A stretch of 64,000 nt of DNA from CAYSCW01 sp964429795 (GTDB lineage Bacteria; Acidobacteriota; Aminicenantia; Aminicenantales; Aminicenantaceae), in contig CAYSCW010000001.1 in the NCBI GenBank assembly GCA_964429795.1, positions 186,001-250,000 of the forward strand, read 5' to 3'. Each line of letters opens with the position of its first letter. Position 1 is the stretch's first letter. Shown here piece after piece: positions 41,528 to 51,560 of the stretch. Made by a program: the position numbers and the translations under genes. The notes beneath the pieces were generated by a model. The model was given only the letters and a program-made list of their open reading frames with translations. It was not told where the DNA came from and made no database searches.

Positions 41528-44500
41528 TTATTTTTTCTTGACAGCCTTTTTCGGATATACAGGTTTCTTTAGCTTTTTTGGAGGACTCTTTTCAAGTAAG
41601 TCGAGTATAACTTCTACAGCTTTCTCCAGCTGCGGATCCCTTCCTGAGACCATCTCATGAGGCTCGTTCTCGATATCATAATCAGGATCTACGCCGTAAC
41701 CTTCGACATCCCACTGGCCTTGAGTATTCCATAATCCAAAGGTCGGTGCCGAAACAAAACCGCCGTCGATAGGCATAGGATTACCGCTCATGCCTATCAA
41801 ACCACCCCATGTTCTCTTTCCAACCAGCGGTCCAAGTCCTGCTTTACGGAAATAATATGGGAAGGCGTCACCACCAGAACCTGCCCATTGATTGATCAGC
41901 ATCACCTTAGGACCCTCATGAGCGACAAATGGAGTTCGCCAATCCCGATGATCACGTCTTGCCCAGTAGTTGTAGATCGGCCGATTCAATAACTCGATGA
42001 AACGATCAGGAACTTGACCTCCGCTGTTGAATCTCTCGTCGATGATCAAGCCCTCCTTCATGATCTGGGGAGTAAACTGGCGGACTAGTTCATTCTGGCC
42101 GTTAATGCTCGTGTCTGGAACATAGATATAGCCCACACGGCCGTTTGTCGCCTCCTCCACCTTTCGTCTGTTGCTTTCTATCCAGGCGAGGTTGCGGAGC
42201 CGGTATTCACTGGATAAAGGCTTGACAAGCACTTCCTGAGCGCCTTCTTGGCTAGGAGTAGAATTCACAGTCAAGGATACAACCTCCCCGGCGAGACCTT
42301 GAAAGGCAGCCCATGGATCCTTCGATGTGTCAAGAGGCTGACCGTTGACCGCCAAGATGTAGTCTCCTTCTTTGGCCTGTATACCTGGATCTTGGAGAGG
42401 CGAACGCACCTCCACATCCCAGGCTGCACCCTCATAAATTTTTTTGATCCTGTAAGCATTATTCTGATTATCCAGCTCAAAATCACAGCCCAACAGGCCC
42501 ACCGCAATCTGCTTTCCTTGTTCTGTATCTCCTCCTCCGACATAGCTGTGGGAAGCATTGAGTTCGGCTATCATCTCGCCGATCACATAATTCAAGTCTT
42601 CACGGTCGACCACATAAGGGATGAGAGCTCCATAACGCTTCTTGATGGCCATCCAATCCACACCATGCATTTCAGGATCATAGAAGAAGTCGCGCTCTAT
42701 TCGCCAGGCTTCGTTGAAAATCTGCCGCCATTCTTCCCTGGGATTGATCCAAGAGCTCATCTTTTCCACGGCAATCTTGCCATCGCCGACCTTTTTTCCT
42801 GGGGCAAGATCGATAATGCCAAAAGTATTTTTACTTACGTAGATGACTTTCTTTCCATCAGCCGAAATGTCAAAGGTATCGATTCCCGAGATGATCGTCT
42901 TCTCCTCGAGTTTATCAAAATCGTAGTAGACCAATGTCCCGGAAGGAACACCCGGCTCAGCCGCACCAGAAGCTGGATACTTCAAGAAAACAATCTTTCC
43001 CTTGACAGCCCGCAAAGGCCCCACATTCATGGCCTCCACGGGTACCTTGACCACCCTTTTCTCGAAGCCTTCGAAATCGATTTTTACCGGTTCTGGCTTC
43101 TTTTCTTCTTCTTCCTTTTCCTCCTTTTCAGCCTTTTCTCCAGGCTTAGAAGGCTTCTCCTCCTCTTTTCCTTTCTCCTCTTCTTCGGCTTTCTCCTCGT
43201 CGCTTCGAGGAGCCAGAGGAGACTTTATGTCTTTCCTCATAGTGGCCACGTAGATATAGCTTGCATTAGGATAAATCCAGGTTGCATCATAATCGCTGTA
43301 GACGGGCTTGAAGCTGCGGTTGGAATAAAAGTAGAGGTACTTCCCCTCGGGATCAAAGATAGGTGAAAAATCGTCATAATAATCACTGGTCAGTTGATAC
43401 GTCTTTCCCGAATCAGAATCGTAAATCATGATTGCCCCGTTTATGTTTGATGTACGGTTCATATAAGCAAGCCAGCGGCTATCGGGAGACCAGGAATAAT
43501 AGCCGATTCTAGTCCATTCGCCTTTATCAACCTTTTTCGTCTGGCCATCATCAACATTAACGATGAATAGATTACCCGCCTTATCGTTGTAAGCGATCTT
43601 GCTGCTGTCAGGTGACCAGGCGGGGGAGTAGTAGAATGAAGGACTGGGCGTTTTGAGCATACGAGGCTTCCCCTTACCGTCTGAGCGGCGAAGGCACAAT
43701 TCGTATTCTCCTGTCGCATCGGAAAAATAGACAATCCACTTTCCATCGGGTGACCAGGCAGGGAAACGCTCGGCCACTCCAGAAGTATTGGTCAGGTTTC
43801 GCACGCTGCCATGTTCTGCTGGCACTGTACAGATTTCTCCCCGAGCCTCAAAGACAGCTCTCTTTCCTGTTGGTGAGATTCCTCCGGAAGTGATGTTCTT
43901 GGAGAGATTCTTGAGCTGCGGCCTTACATCGGGCAGATCCGCCGGCACTTGGATGGATAGGGGCCGGGTTTTTTCATCCTGGAGATCTAAAAGATAAAGC
44001 TTCCCGCCGTTTTCAAAGACAATGGCATCAGGCCCTAAGCTGGGCCATTTCACGTCATATTCGGTGAATCTTGTGACTTGGCGCGCTTTTTTGCTCTTCA
44101 GATCATAGGCCCAGATGTTGAGCTTCTGATTCTCATCCCGGTCAGAGATGAAATAGATGGTTTCTCCATGCCACATGGGAACAGCATCCGTACCTTCAAA
44201 ATCGGTAATCTTCTCTGAAATGTTCTTGGAAAAATCGTAGAGCCAAATATCCCCGGCCATCCCTCCCCGGTAGCGTTTCCAGGTACGGAATTGGCGGTTT
44301 AGAAACTGGAAGGCCATGCGCGTGCCGTCTGGACTGAAAGAGCCGAGTTCACCATAGGGCAGAGGAAGCGCTTCCGATAAACCCCCCTTGATAGATTGTT
44401 TGAAGAAACGACGGAAGCGGTAAGAAGGGCTGGTCGTGAGCGAACGATACATGATGTTTTTTCCGTCGGGATACCAATCCACAACCACATCAGAAGCAGG

Positions 44501-44839
44501 ATGATGGGTTAATCTCCGTGGTGTTCCACCTTCTGCCGGCATAAGATAAACATCCTCATTGCCGTCGTAATTTCCGCTGAATGCGATCCAGCGTCCATCA
44601 GGTGAGAATTTTGGAAATTGTTCGTAGCCCTGTGGCGAGCTCAATCGCCTTGCCTGACCGCCGTCTTTGGGAGCAGTCCAGAGATCTCCAGCATAGACAA
44701 ACACGATCTGATCTGCACTGACATCCGGAAAACGGAGCATAAGGGCGTCAGGAGTTTTGATTCTTGTCTCTTGGTCTGCAGCATATGCTGTGCCCAAGGC
44801 TAACAAGAGGATAGATAGGCATCGTAAAATCTTAGACAT
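41528..44839 (-). CDS. Tricorn protease homologue (S41)
   Basis: Start 44839 follows AGGAGGCGGTG and gives a 1103-residue protein with a signal peptide (LSILLLALGTAYAADQE). Propeller repeats fill residues ~30-650 (FSPDGRWIAFSGNYDGNEDV, WYPDGKNIMY, WSPDSRWLAYM), followed by an acidic Lys/Glu linker (~545-590), a PDZ domain with EGDYILAVNGQPL (~790-870), and the S41 core. The core has SNRRKVEEATNGRVGYIYVP, LIIDERFNSGGQ, and the nucleophile region NQWAGSGGDAFPYYF (Ser). It degrades oligopeptides; here it is exported, unlike archaeal cytosolic tricorn. The C-terminal tail is Lys/Pro-rich. Confidence 0.93.
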   Translation of the reverse strand: MSKILRCLSILLLALGTAYAADQETRIKTPDALMLRFPDVSADQIVFVYAGDLWTAPKDGGQARRLSSPQGYEQFPKFSPDGRWIAFSGNYDGNEDVYLMPAEGGTPRRLTHHPASDVVVDWYPDGKNIMYRSLTTSPSYRFRRFFKQSIKGGLSEALPLPYGELGSFSPDGTRMAFQFLNRQFRTWKRYRGGMAGDIWLYDFSKNISEKITDFEGTDAVPMWHGETIYFISDRDENQKLNIWAYDLKSKKARQVTRFTEYDVKWPSLGPDAIVFENGGKLYLLDLQDEKTRPLSIQVPADLPDVRPQLKNLSKNITSGGISPTGKRAVFEARGEICTVPAEHGSVRNLTNTSGVAERFPAWSPDGKWIVYFSDATGEYELCLRRSDGKGKPRMLKTPSPSFYYSPAWSPDSSKIAYNDKAGNLFIVNVDDGQTKKVDKGEWTRIGYYSWSPDSRWLAYMNRTSNINGAIMIYDSDSGKTYQLTSDYYDDFSPIFDPEGKYLYFYSNRSFKPVYSDYDATWIYPNASYIYVATMRKDIKSPLAPRSDEEKAEEEEKGKEEEKPSKPGEKAEKEEKEEEEKKPEPVKIDFEGFEKRVVKVPVEAMNVGPLRAVKGKIVFLKYPASGAAEPGVPSGTLVYYDFDKLEEKTIISGIDTFDISADGKKVIYVSKNTFGIIDLAPGKKVGDGKIAVEKMSSWINPREEWRQIFNEAWRIERDFFYDPEMHGVDWMAIKKRYGALIPYVVDREDLNYVIGEMIAELNASHSYVGGGDTEQGKQIAVGLLGCDFELDNQNNAYRIKKIYEGAAWDVEVRSPLQDPGIQAKEGDYILAVNGQPLDTSKDPWAAFQGLAGEVVSLTVNSTPSQEGAQEVLVKPLSSEYRLRNLAWIESNRRKVEEATNGRVGYIYVPDTSINGQNELVRQFTPQIMKEGLIIDERFNSGGQVPDRFIELLNRPIYNYWARRDHRDWRTPFVAHEGPKVMLINQWAGSGGDAFPYYFRKAGLGPLVGKRTWGGLIGMSGNPMPIDGGFVSAPTFGLWNTQGQWDVEGYGVDPDYDIENEPHEMVSGRDPQLEKAVEVILDLLEKSPPKKLKKPVYPKKAVKKK

Positions 44840-45109
44840 CACCGCCTCCTGTATGAATGGATTATGATAAGAAAGAATTTGCCTCACCCTCTTAAAAATC
44901 ATCCCTAGGTTATTATACGAATACAAAGCAAGAATGGTTCCATGATCCAGAGCCGATGTCAACAAAAATTTAAAGAAAGCTAGGATCAGACTTTATCAGG
45001 AAAGAGTGCCCAATGGCACTAGCACAGCCCAATTCCTTACTTTAGGACAAAACATGACCTCCAGCGAAGCTTGAAGCCGAGCGAGGAAAAAGAAAAAAGT
45101 ATCCTTCCA

Positions 45110-45661
45110 TCAAATTTTCACCTCTGATTTCCTCTTTTCCAAATTTTCTTTAAATAGTTCAAATTTATTTATCATACCTTCATTTGTTGACCATCTCTCA
45201 ACCTCTTTTAAATCCACAGGGTTTTCTTCATAAACTAGAATGGCCTGTTCTAATGACTGTCTGTCATTCCAGTGATAAAAACCTGCAAGTCTATCTTTTA
45301 CACAATCAGTGGGCGAAAGAAGTGCTAAAACTTTGCTTCCTTCTTTAATTTTCCAAACTTCCTTTACAGGTTCTTCCCCCACAGATAAAGGGGGTTGTAA
45401 AAATTCGACAAAATAAGAAGTTTCCTCACGCTTAAAATATTTTCCTTCCTCTCTAAATCCAACTTTTCGCATGGCTTCTTTTATTTTTTTCGGCAGAACA
45501 TGTGAAAGAAGCACGAAATCTAAATCATAAGACATATATTTATTATTGGTATAGATGGTTACACACGCACCTCCTGAAAGAACAGTCTCAATTCCATTCT
45601 TGTTTAAATGGCTAGAAAGATAGATGGCTAAATCTTTGATGGACATATCTTTTATCTTCAT
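45110..45661 (-). CDS. Nucleotidyltransferase-fold protein
   Basis: The 183-residue protein shows the minimal nucleotidyltransferase pattern: GIETVLSGGACVTIYTNN, then SYDLDFVLLSH, where GG and DLD match hG[G/S]…DxD of the Pol-beta-like fold (AbiEii/MNT and DUF6036 relatives). Further conserved-looking parts are LLSPTDCVKDRLAGFYHW. It follows the winged-helix gene by 1 bp in one operon. The pair resembles a toxin-antitoxin arrangement with the transferase as effector, but the family cannot be fixed from sequence alone. Confidence 0.72.
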   Translation of the reverse strand: MKIKDMSIKDLAIYLSSHLNKNGIETVLSGGACVTIYTNNKYMSYDLDFVLLSHVLPKKIKEAMRKVGFREEGKYFKREETSYFVEFLQPPLSVGEEPVKEVWKIKEGSKVLALLSPTDCVKDRLAGFYHWNDRQSLEQAILVYEENPVDLKEVERWSTNEGMINKFELFKENLEKRKSEVKI

Positions 45662-45662
45662 C

Positions 45663-45992
45663 TTAAAAGGGTTTTCCGGTACGGCGAGGCCTCAATCTCG
45701 GCCTGTAATATTTTTCTTTCTCTTCTTCGGGAATAAACTTCAATGTTTTCTCTAACAATGCCTCAAGTTCCTTTTTAAAAGGATAGCGGGGATTGATTCC
45801 AAATAATCTCACTTTTCCTTTAAGTTTGCTGTAGAGGACTCCACCCTTTTCGAGATTCAACAGCTGATTTTGCACTGTGTTTATATAAAATTTAAATGCT
45901 CTCGAAATTTCACTGGGATAGGATTCAACATGTGTATAAAGATACAACAGGATTTTCTCCTTTATTTCCGATTTAAACAGAGGTTCTAACAT
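45663..45992 (-). CDS. Winged-helix transcriptional regulator
   Basis: The 109-residue protein has an ArsR-like winged helix at residues ~6-70 (KEKILLYLYTHVESYPSEIS, FKFYINTVQNQLLNLEKGGV, LRLFGINPRYPF-like wing). The Arg/Pro-rich tail (RPRLRPRRTGKPF) may contact DNA. Three palindromes spaced every 21 bp lie directly upstream (46000-46054), so it probably represses its own operon, which also encodes the nucleotidyltransferase. Confidence 0.8.
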   Translation of the reverse strand: MLEPLFKSEIKEKILLYLYTHVESYPSEISRAFKFYINTVQNQLLNLEKGGVLYSKLKGKVRLFGINPRYPFKKELEALLEKTLKFIPEEEKEKYYRPRLRPRRTGKPF

Positions 45993-45999
45993 TTTATCA

Positions 46000-46054
46000 C
46001 CAATAATATTGGTTTTAATGCCAATGATATTGTATATATAGCCAATTTCATTGG
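46000..46054 (-). promoter_or_regulatory. Three CCAAT-N3-ATTGG operators at 21-bp spacing
   Basis: CCAATAATATTGG (46000-46012), CCAATGATATTGT (46021-46033) and CCAATTTCATTGG (46042-46054) are inverted repeats starting exactly 21 bp apart. The first ends 8 bp before the start codon of the winged-helix gene at 45992. Two are perfect and the middle one has one mismatch. The spacing of two helical turns would let repressor dimers bind one face of DNA cooperatively. Confidence 0.82.
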
Positions 46055-46291
46055 TTGATAATAATTATAAAATAAAAATTTTCAATAGTAAACCCATTAT
46101 TTTAAAGGGATAGGAATTTACTTTTTGGGGTACCGGTGATTCATCGCCTTCCTTGCCTGATTTTTTCCCTCGGGCATTCTGGAAGAGGAATATTGCAGAA
46201 TGGGCAAAAGGTCAATATCGAAAAAAGAGGAGGGATGTCGCTGGCAGTTTTAATCCGGATAGGCCGTTCCCCGAGGAAGCCCCTTCATTAA

Positions 46292-48460
46292 TCAGAGTTT
46301 CCACAGGAAAGAAGCTTTGAAGAAAAATCCTCTCTTAGTTTCCAGGAAAGAGTCGGAACTGGCGTAGTCTCCATCTTCCCACTTGATTTTTTCATAGAGA
46401 GAACCGTAGCCGATTTGTATGACGGTTCCTGGAATATAGGTAAAAGAGGCGAGAAAGTCCGTCATCAGCCTTTTCCAGAAAGAATTGTATTCAATGATTC
46501 CTCTGAAGAAGAGGTATTTGTTCACCTGATAAGTATTCTTGCTTCTGATGATCAGGTAGTCGTACTCTTTCAAAGAATCAGAAACGCGAAAAAAATCAGA
46601 ATAGATTAGGCTCAGGTCGAGATGAAGCTTCTCTGAAGGCAGATAGGTTATCGCTGCTGTGGCGTCACTGCCTTTTCCCTGGTAGGGATCAGAAACATAA
46701 CGGATCTTTTCCCCGTATTCATAGGAGAGAGTCAAGGTAAGTTGTTTGGTGAATTTGCTCCCCGCGTCGAATCTCGTGCTGCTGGTGTTAAATCTCTCAT
46801 CGAGGTAAATCTCGGTTGCATAGCAGCCGCCAAAGAGGATGTATGAATCCTTTGGCAGGATGAACCTGAGATCGAGAGAATTTTTGGTCTCATAAAGGCC
46901 GCTGAATTTATCCTTGATTTGGAAGCTGTGAACCATGGGATCAATGCGGCGGATTATCCCTGATCGCAGATGAAACATGCGCAATATTCCGGATCTGAAT
47001 CGGGTAATTCCTGTCCGGGTGATATATCCTGTTTCGGTGCGAAAATCTTTTGATATGTCTTGAAGCCCCAGCATCAGAATCCAGTCTCGCGTCGTGTAGT
47101 AATAGTGGAGCCCTAAGGCATGTCCATCATCCCTTGCAGATGTTCTGTTCAATTTGCTACCTGATAGAAAGAAATGATATCCAAAGAGGCTTGATGGATT
47201 GATCCTCAGCTGTCCGTCAAAGCCCAATACCCTGTTAAAACCGCTTTGCCTCTCCCTTCCCGTGTAGAAACCGCCTATGAAGCCATCCTTTGTCAATGCT
47301 CTTTTGAAGCGAAAAATTCCAACATGGGCATAATCCTCATCCTCTTCATCATGGAACTCATCCAAAGCATAGACAGCAGCCACTGTGTTTTTATTACCGA
47401 TTTTTCCGTTCAACTTTAATCCCAGTAAAGGATCGACAATCGTTCTTGTATGCACCACTGCCCAGAGGGGGTCTCCATTATGATGTCCTCCAAAATTGAA
47501 CTTTTCTAAACCTTCGAAGAAAAAGGGCCTTTTTTCTGGAAAAAAGAGAGCATGTCGCAGGTTGAAATCGACCTGACCGGCATCGGCCTCCACCTGACTG
47601 AAATCAGGGTTGTAAGTGCCATCAAAGATCATATGTGATGTTAACCCGTATTTGGCGGTCAGGCTGATGTCACCCACGCCGGCAGAAGATGCCAGTTTGC
47701 CCTGGTCTATGGAGCTTTTCTGGCTGTATGTTACGGCGGGAAGGATCTCGAAAAGTCTATAGTGCTTGATTTCGTGGAAGATAAGGGTTCTGGTTTGAGT
47801 TAAAAAATTTGGCCCGTGGGCAGGATGCAGGGGAGGATAGGTTCCTGCTTCTGAGCGTCGGCTTATTTTGCGTTCAAAAATGACTCCCATCTCTATTGGT
47901 TCCTTGTGAGAAAATCGGATGCTTTTAAAAGGAATTCTTAGTTCGACTGCATATCCCTTATCATCGATCTTGCCTTCGCTGTACCAGATGACATCAACGC
48001 TGAAATCTTCCTCGCCGCCCTCAAACCTGGAATCGCCTTGAATTCCCAGAGGATTCACATAGAATGCATAAAGAGATTGTTGGTCGTTGAAGGTATCCAG
48101 ATTGATGCAAATCCAGTCGTCAGGATGGATATTATCCCGGCTGGTGACAGCAGCCTTAATCTTGTCAGGCTGGCTGTCAAAGCACCTGAAGGCAAAAAAG
48201 AGATACTCCTGGTCATAAGCATAATAGACCACCGTATTCTCAGCCATGTCGATGTCGTAGTCGGGATGGTATGTCTTAAATCCTGTTTCGTGAGGGGCAA
48301 TCTTTCAGACGGGATCATCGAGCACACCGTCGATCGCGGGAGCCAGGTCTGTTTTTAGCGGTCTGAGCGGCGGAAACTTTTCCTGAGCGGCGGAAGCCAG
48401 AGTTATCAACGAAATGATGAAAATGAACAGGAAGGGCTTGGTGTTTTTTGGGTAAGTCAT
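46292..48460 (-). pseudogene. DUF5916-family outer-membrane protein with CBM9-like domain, interrupted by TGA
   Basis: Read from ATG 48460 the gene encodes a signal peptide (FLFIFIISLITLASAAQE) and the start of a CBM9/DOMON domain (LAPAIDGVLDDPV). A TGA at 48305-48307 (codon 52) then stands where related proteins have Trp (DGxLDDPxW). Beyond it the frame continues for 670 codons: VVYYAYDQEYLFFAFRCFD, CINLDTFNDQQSLYAFYVNP, FERKISRRSEA, then FSQVEADAGQVDFNLRHALF and FFPEKRPFFFEG typical of DUF5916. The last part is a beta-barrel ending in Leu. The total of ~722 residues is normal. Translation could only restart at 48247 without a signal peptide, so the gene is inactive unless the TGA is an error. 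Confidence 0.83.
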
Positions 48461-48579
48461 TTTTTGCATTTCTTTGTAATAGGTTGAGCTAAATGAGAGA
48501 AGGATGCTTATATCACAGGGGAAAATTGCAAGTCAAATGAGAAAGGGATTTATCAAGAAGACAAAAACCAGATCCTTGA

Positions 48580-49731
48580 TCATTGGTTAACAACATTTTT
48601 CAGGACTTTGAATAAGTGGTCAATATCAGCGAAATTGTTGAATATATTCACCGAAACACGGATGTTTCCGTTTCTTGGGGAGACATAGATATTGTTTTCA
48701 GCAAACTTTTTTATACAGGTTTCATTTTTATCGCCCAGGGTGAAAGAGACGATTGCGGAGCGTTCGTTTGTCCTTGCGATAGGGGAGATGATGGTAATTT
48801 TCAAATCCACTAGCCCTTGGATAAGATAATCTGTAAGTTCCATGATCCTGTCCTGAACGTTTGGAATGCCAATCTCTTTGATGTAATTCAGCGCTTTTTG
48901 GAAGGCGAGAAGAGTCTGTAAATTAAAGGTACCAAAATCATAGCGATGCGCAGATCGGTGGAGTCGGAAAGCCGCATTTTTTGCGGTATGGATAAAGCCT
49001 TTCCCTTCTGTGTCCACAGAGAGCCATCCTGCCCAGGGGGATGGAAATTTTTCCCGGAAGGCCGATGTTGTGAAAAACAGAGTACCAATGTGTCCGGTCA
49101 ATCCCCATTTATGAAGGGATGCGGAAAGGACATCAATATGCGCCGCCTTCACATCAACAGGAAAATAGGGGAAAGCCTGAGTGGCGTTGACCACAAAAAG
49201 GACACCTCGGTTCTTGAGCTTCCGGCCAAGGCTCAACAGGTCCTGACGATATCCTGTGGAATACTGTATTTGGGAGGTGACCACAGCTAAGGTCTTTTCG
49301 TCTAATGTTTCCAGAATGGATTCAATCGGATACCTTGAAGCTACAGGTTGAACATAGCGCATTTCAATATTCTGGTATTCAAAACCAATGGTCGATGCTG
49401 GGAATTCATCCTGCATGGAGACGATATTGAAGGGCTTTGGGATTTGATTCTTAAAGGAAAGAGCCAGAAGAGACATGGCCGTCGAGGTATTCTGGACAAA
49501 GGTTACGTTATCTGGCTTAGTGTTTATCAGTGCCGCCAGGTGTTGGCAAAGCTTCTGGTACTTTTCCATGTCATCTTTCCAGCTTATATCTCCGTGGGTA
49601 TGAAGTCTGCGGTATTCTTCCACCATGGCCCTGAAGACAGAGGTGGGGATGGGCGACATGGCCGCGCTTTGAAAGTAGACGGAATTTTCGGTTATGGGAA
49701 AATCCTTCCGGATTTTTGTCCAGTCTGTCAT
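48580..49731 (-). CDS. Class V aminotransferase (cysteine desulfurase / isopenicillin N epimerase-like)
   Basis: The 383-residue PLP enzyme has SVYFQSAAMSPIPTSVFRA at the N-terminus, NVTFVQNTSTAMSLLAL (phosphate-binding region), LAVVTSQIQYSTGYRQDLL, LFVVNATQAFPYFPVDV (His-loop variant with Gln) and LSASLHKWGLTGHIG with the Schiff-base Lys. The C-terminal part ends with ISPRNG-like YVSPRNGNIRVSVNIFNN. No catalytic Cys loop is evident, and no SufBCD or IscU genes are near, so an epimerase, kynureninase-like or desulfurase role cannot be separated. Confidence 0.83.
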   Translation of the reverse strand: MTDWTKIRKDFPITENSVYFQSAAMSPIPTSVFRAMVEEYRRLHTHGDISWKDDMEKYQKLCQHLAALINTKPDNVTFVQNTSTAMSLLALSFKNQIPKPFNIVSMQDEFPASTIGFEYQNIEMRYVQPVASRYPIESILETLDEKTLAVVTSQIQYSTGYRQDLLSLGRKLKNRGVLFVVNATQAFPYFPVDVKAAHIDVLSASLHKWGLTGHIGTLFFTTSAFREKFPSPWAGWLSVDTEGKGFIHTAKNAAFRLHRSAHRYDFGTFNLQTLLAFQKALNYIKEIGIPNVQDRIMELTDYLIQGLVDLKITIISPIARTNERSAIVSFTLGDKNETCIKKFAENNIYVSPRNGNIRVSVNIFNNFADIDHLFKVLKNVVNQ

Positions 49732-50021
49732 CGGCTCACCTCGTTATTTAAAAATCCTTGTTCATATGCTTTATCAATAAAAGGGGGAAAATTGATACTG
49801 ATATATGATAATATCGGACCCGGGAGGACAAGACAAGAGAAAAGACTCATGCTAGATGCTTTTTCAAGATTGGTCGTGTCCCAGGGTGTCCTTCGTCCGT
49901 CCTCGCTCCACCCACCCATCTTTTCTTAATTAAAAGAGTCATCACAGAAATGGTGACGCTTAGAGATTCAGGAAGGATCTCATATATGAAAGGAAAGTAA
50001 GAGTTTCAGAAGGGGAATGTT

Positions 50022-50762
50022 ATGACCAAGGACATATTTTTTGAGGTTCATCGAGACCTTCCGAGAGAAGGTCCGGGAAGGGACAAATGCACCAGGAAGG
50101 CATTCCGGATGCTGCCAAAAATAGAGAACGCGCGCATCTTGGATATCGGATGCGGACCAGGTGGGCCGACCATGGAGCTTGCCAGGCTGAGCGATGGGTC
50201 TGTTATAGGATTAGACATTCATCAGCCCTTTCTTGATAAGCTGCGGCAGAAGATTGAGGAAGCGGGATTCTCAGATCGTGTGCAAGTCATAAAAGGATCT
50301 ATGTTCGAAATGAATTTTGAAGAAGAGAGTTTCGACATCATCTGGTCCGAAGGCTCCATCTTCATCATCGGGTTTGAAAAAGGTCTTAAAGAGTGGCGGC
50401 GACTTCTCAAGCCTCGCGGATTCCTGGTGGTGCATGAGATGACCTGGTTGGAGCCGGATCCTCCCAGAGAGATCGAGGACTACTGGAAAGAGGTCTACCC
50501 CGGGATAAAGACAATTCAGGAGGACCTGAAATCGATCTCCCGATGCGGTTATAAGGTTATCGGTCATTTTCCTTTATCCGAGGATGCCTGGTGGGAGGAA
50601 TATTATACACCCTTGGAAAAGAGCATACAGGGATTAAGGAAGAAATACGAGAACGACCCTAAAGCTCTGGCCGCGCTTGACGAAGAGCAACGGGAAGTCG
50701 ACCTGTACAGGAAGTATTCGAGATGGTATGGCTCAGTGTTCTACATCATGCAGAAGTCATAG
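50022..50762 (+). CDS. SAM-dependent methyltransferase, class I
   Basis: The 246-residue cytoplasmic protein has motif I ARILDIGCGPGGPTMELARL, an acidic residue after strand 2 (VIGLDIHQPFLDKL), motif II-like SFDIIWSEGSIFIIGFEKGL and LLKPRGFLVVHEMTW. It resembles UbiE/Methyltransf_11 small-molecule methyltransferases. The C-terminal helical part (EDYWKEVYPGIKTIQEDL) may define the substrate, which is unknown. AGAAGGGGAATGTT precedes the ATG. Confidence 0.85.
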   Translation: MTKDIFFEVHRDLPREGPGRDKCTRKAFRMLPKIENARILDIGCGPGGPTMELARLSDGSVIGLDIHQPFLDKLRQKIEEAGFSDRVQVIKGSMFEMNFEEESFDIIWSEGSIFIIGFEKGLKEWRRLLKPRGFLVVHEMTWLEPDPPREIEDYWKEVYPGIKTIQEDLKSISRCGYKVIGHFPLSEDAWWEEYYTPLEKSIQGLRKKYENDPKALAALDEEQREVDLYRKYSRWYGSVFYIMQKS

Positions 50763-51020
50763 AGCGAACTCCGCCGAAAAAATGGGAAAAATAAAGAAAA
50801 TACAAACCAGATAGTTTCTCTACTCCAGCCATCTGTACGTCCATCTTGTCAAGGAGAATTCGCCCTTGCATTGTTTAATCGCTTTCTTCACAGTATATTG
50901 AACAATGTATTTGTCAGGATTATATGGGGCCTTTTGAACTTCTCCTGTATTCAATTTTTCTAAGAGAGGCAGGGCTCTCTTGTCGCCATAGATTAAATGA
51001 ACATGAAAACTTAGTGGCTT

Positions 51021-51560
51021 CTATTCTTTTTCCTCACCGATCTTAAAATCTAGGCAAGAGATAAGATATTCACCGGTCGATTTCACAGTATGTTTCAAGT
51101 TATAGATCTCTTCATCCATGGGAGACTCAATCCTTACCAGCACGCTCTCAAGAGAAGCTTCGGGAATGTCGAATGCGGGGAGTCGAGTCAAAGGCCTCAT
51201 CTCGTTTGATTGAGGCACTTTGAGTAAGATGATGCCCAGGGCGATAGCGATAATCAACAAAGCCGTGGCAGCGACGGGAACCAGGATGGCTTTGCGGGGA
51301 GGAACTGTTCGTGGCTCCGGTTTTTTATCTAAAGACGATATAATCTTTTCATCGACTCGCTTGTTAAAGCTCTTGATTAAATCAAGCTTGTCATGATCAA
51401 GCCGCTCTCTCAGCGATTCGCAGAACCGGGCGAATTCTCGACACGAGGCACAACGGCGGATGTGGTGTTTCACCAATCGGGCTATCGGCTTTCCTGAATC
51501 CAACGCTTGAGATATTTGCCATTTATAGAGAGAACAAAACATTTCTCGTCTCCTCTTCAT
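51021..51560 (-). CDS. Anti-sigma factor, zf-HC2-like, probably truncated by TAG
   Basis: The 179-residue protein has a zinc-binding anti-sigma motif (MFCSLYKWQ, then KHHIRRCASCREFARFC with HxxxCxxC), a membrane helix (AILVPVAATALLIIAIALGI) and a periplasmic part. Its ATG overlaps the sigma stop (ATGA). The frame stops at TAG 51021-51023 but stays open for 66 more codons to 50820, with protein-like sequence (FHVHLIYGDKRALPLLEKL, YIVQYTVKKAIKQC, FSLTRWTYRWLE). This suggests that the original protein was about 246 residues. The shortened form may still bind sigma. Confidence 0.82.
   Translation of the reverse strand: MKRRREMFCSLYKWQISQALDSGKPIARLVKHHIRRCASCREFARFCESLRERLDHDKLDLIKSFNKRVDEKIISSLDKKPEPRTVPPRKAILVPVAATALLIIAIALGIILLKVPQSNEMRPLTRLPAFDIPEASLESVLVRIESPMDEEIYNLKHTVKSTGEYLISCLDFKIGEEKE

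Noticed and set aside
45030..45050. GTGCC-CAAT-GGCAC-type hairpin near 45006 as a terminator
   Set aside because: The stem is only 5 bp, with no following T-run.
18305..51023. Stop-codon recoding as an explanation for in-frame nonsense codons
   Set aside because: The interrupted genes use both TAG and TGA, and intact genes in the window end with all three stop codons, so errors or decay are more likely.
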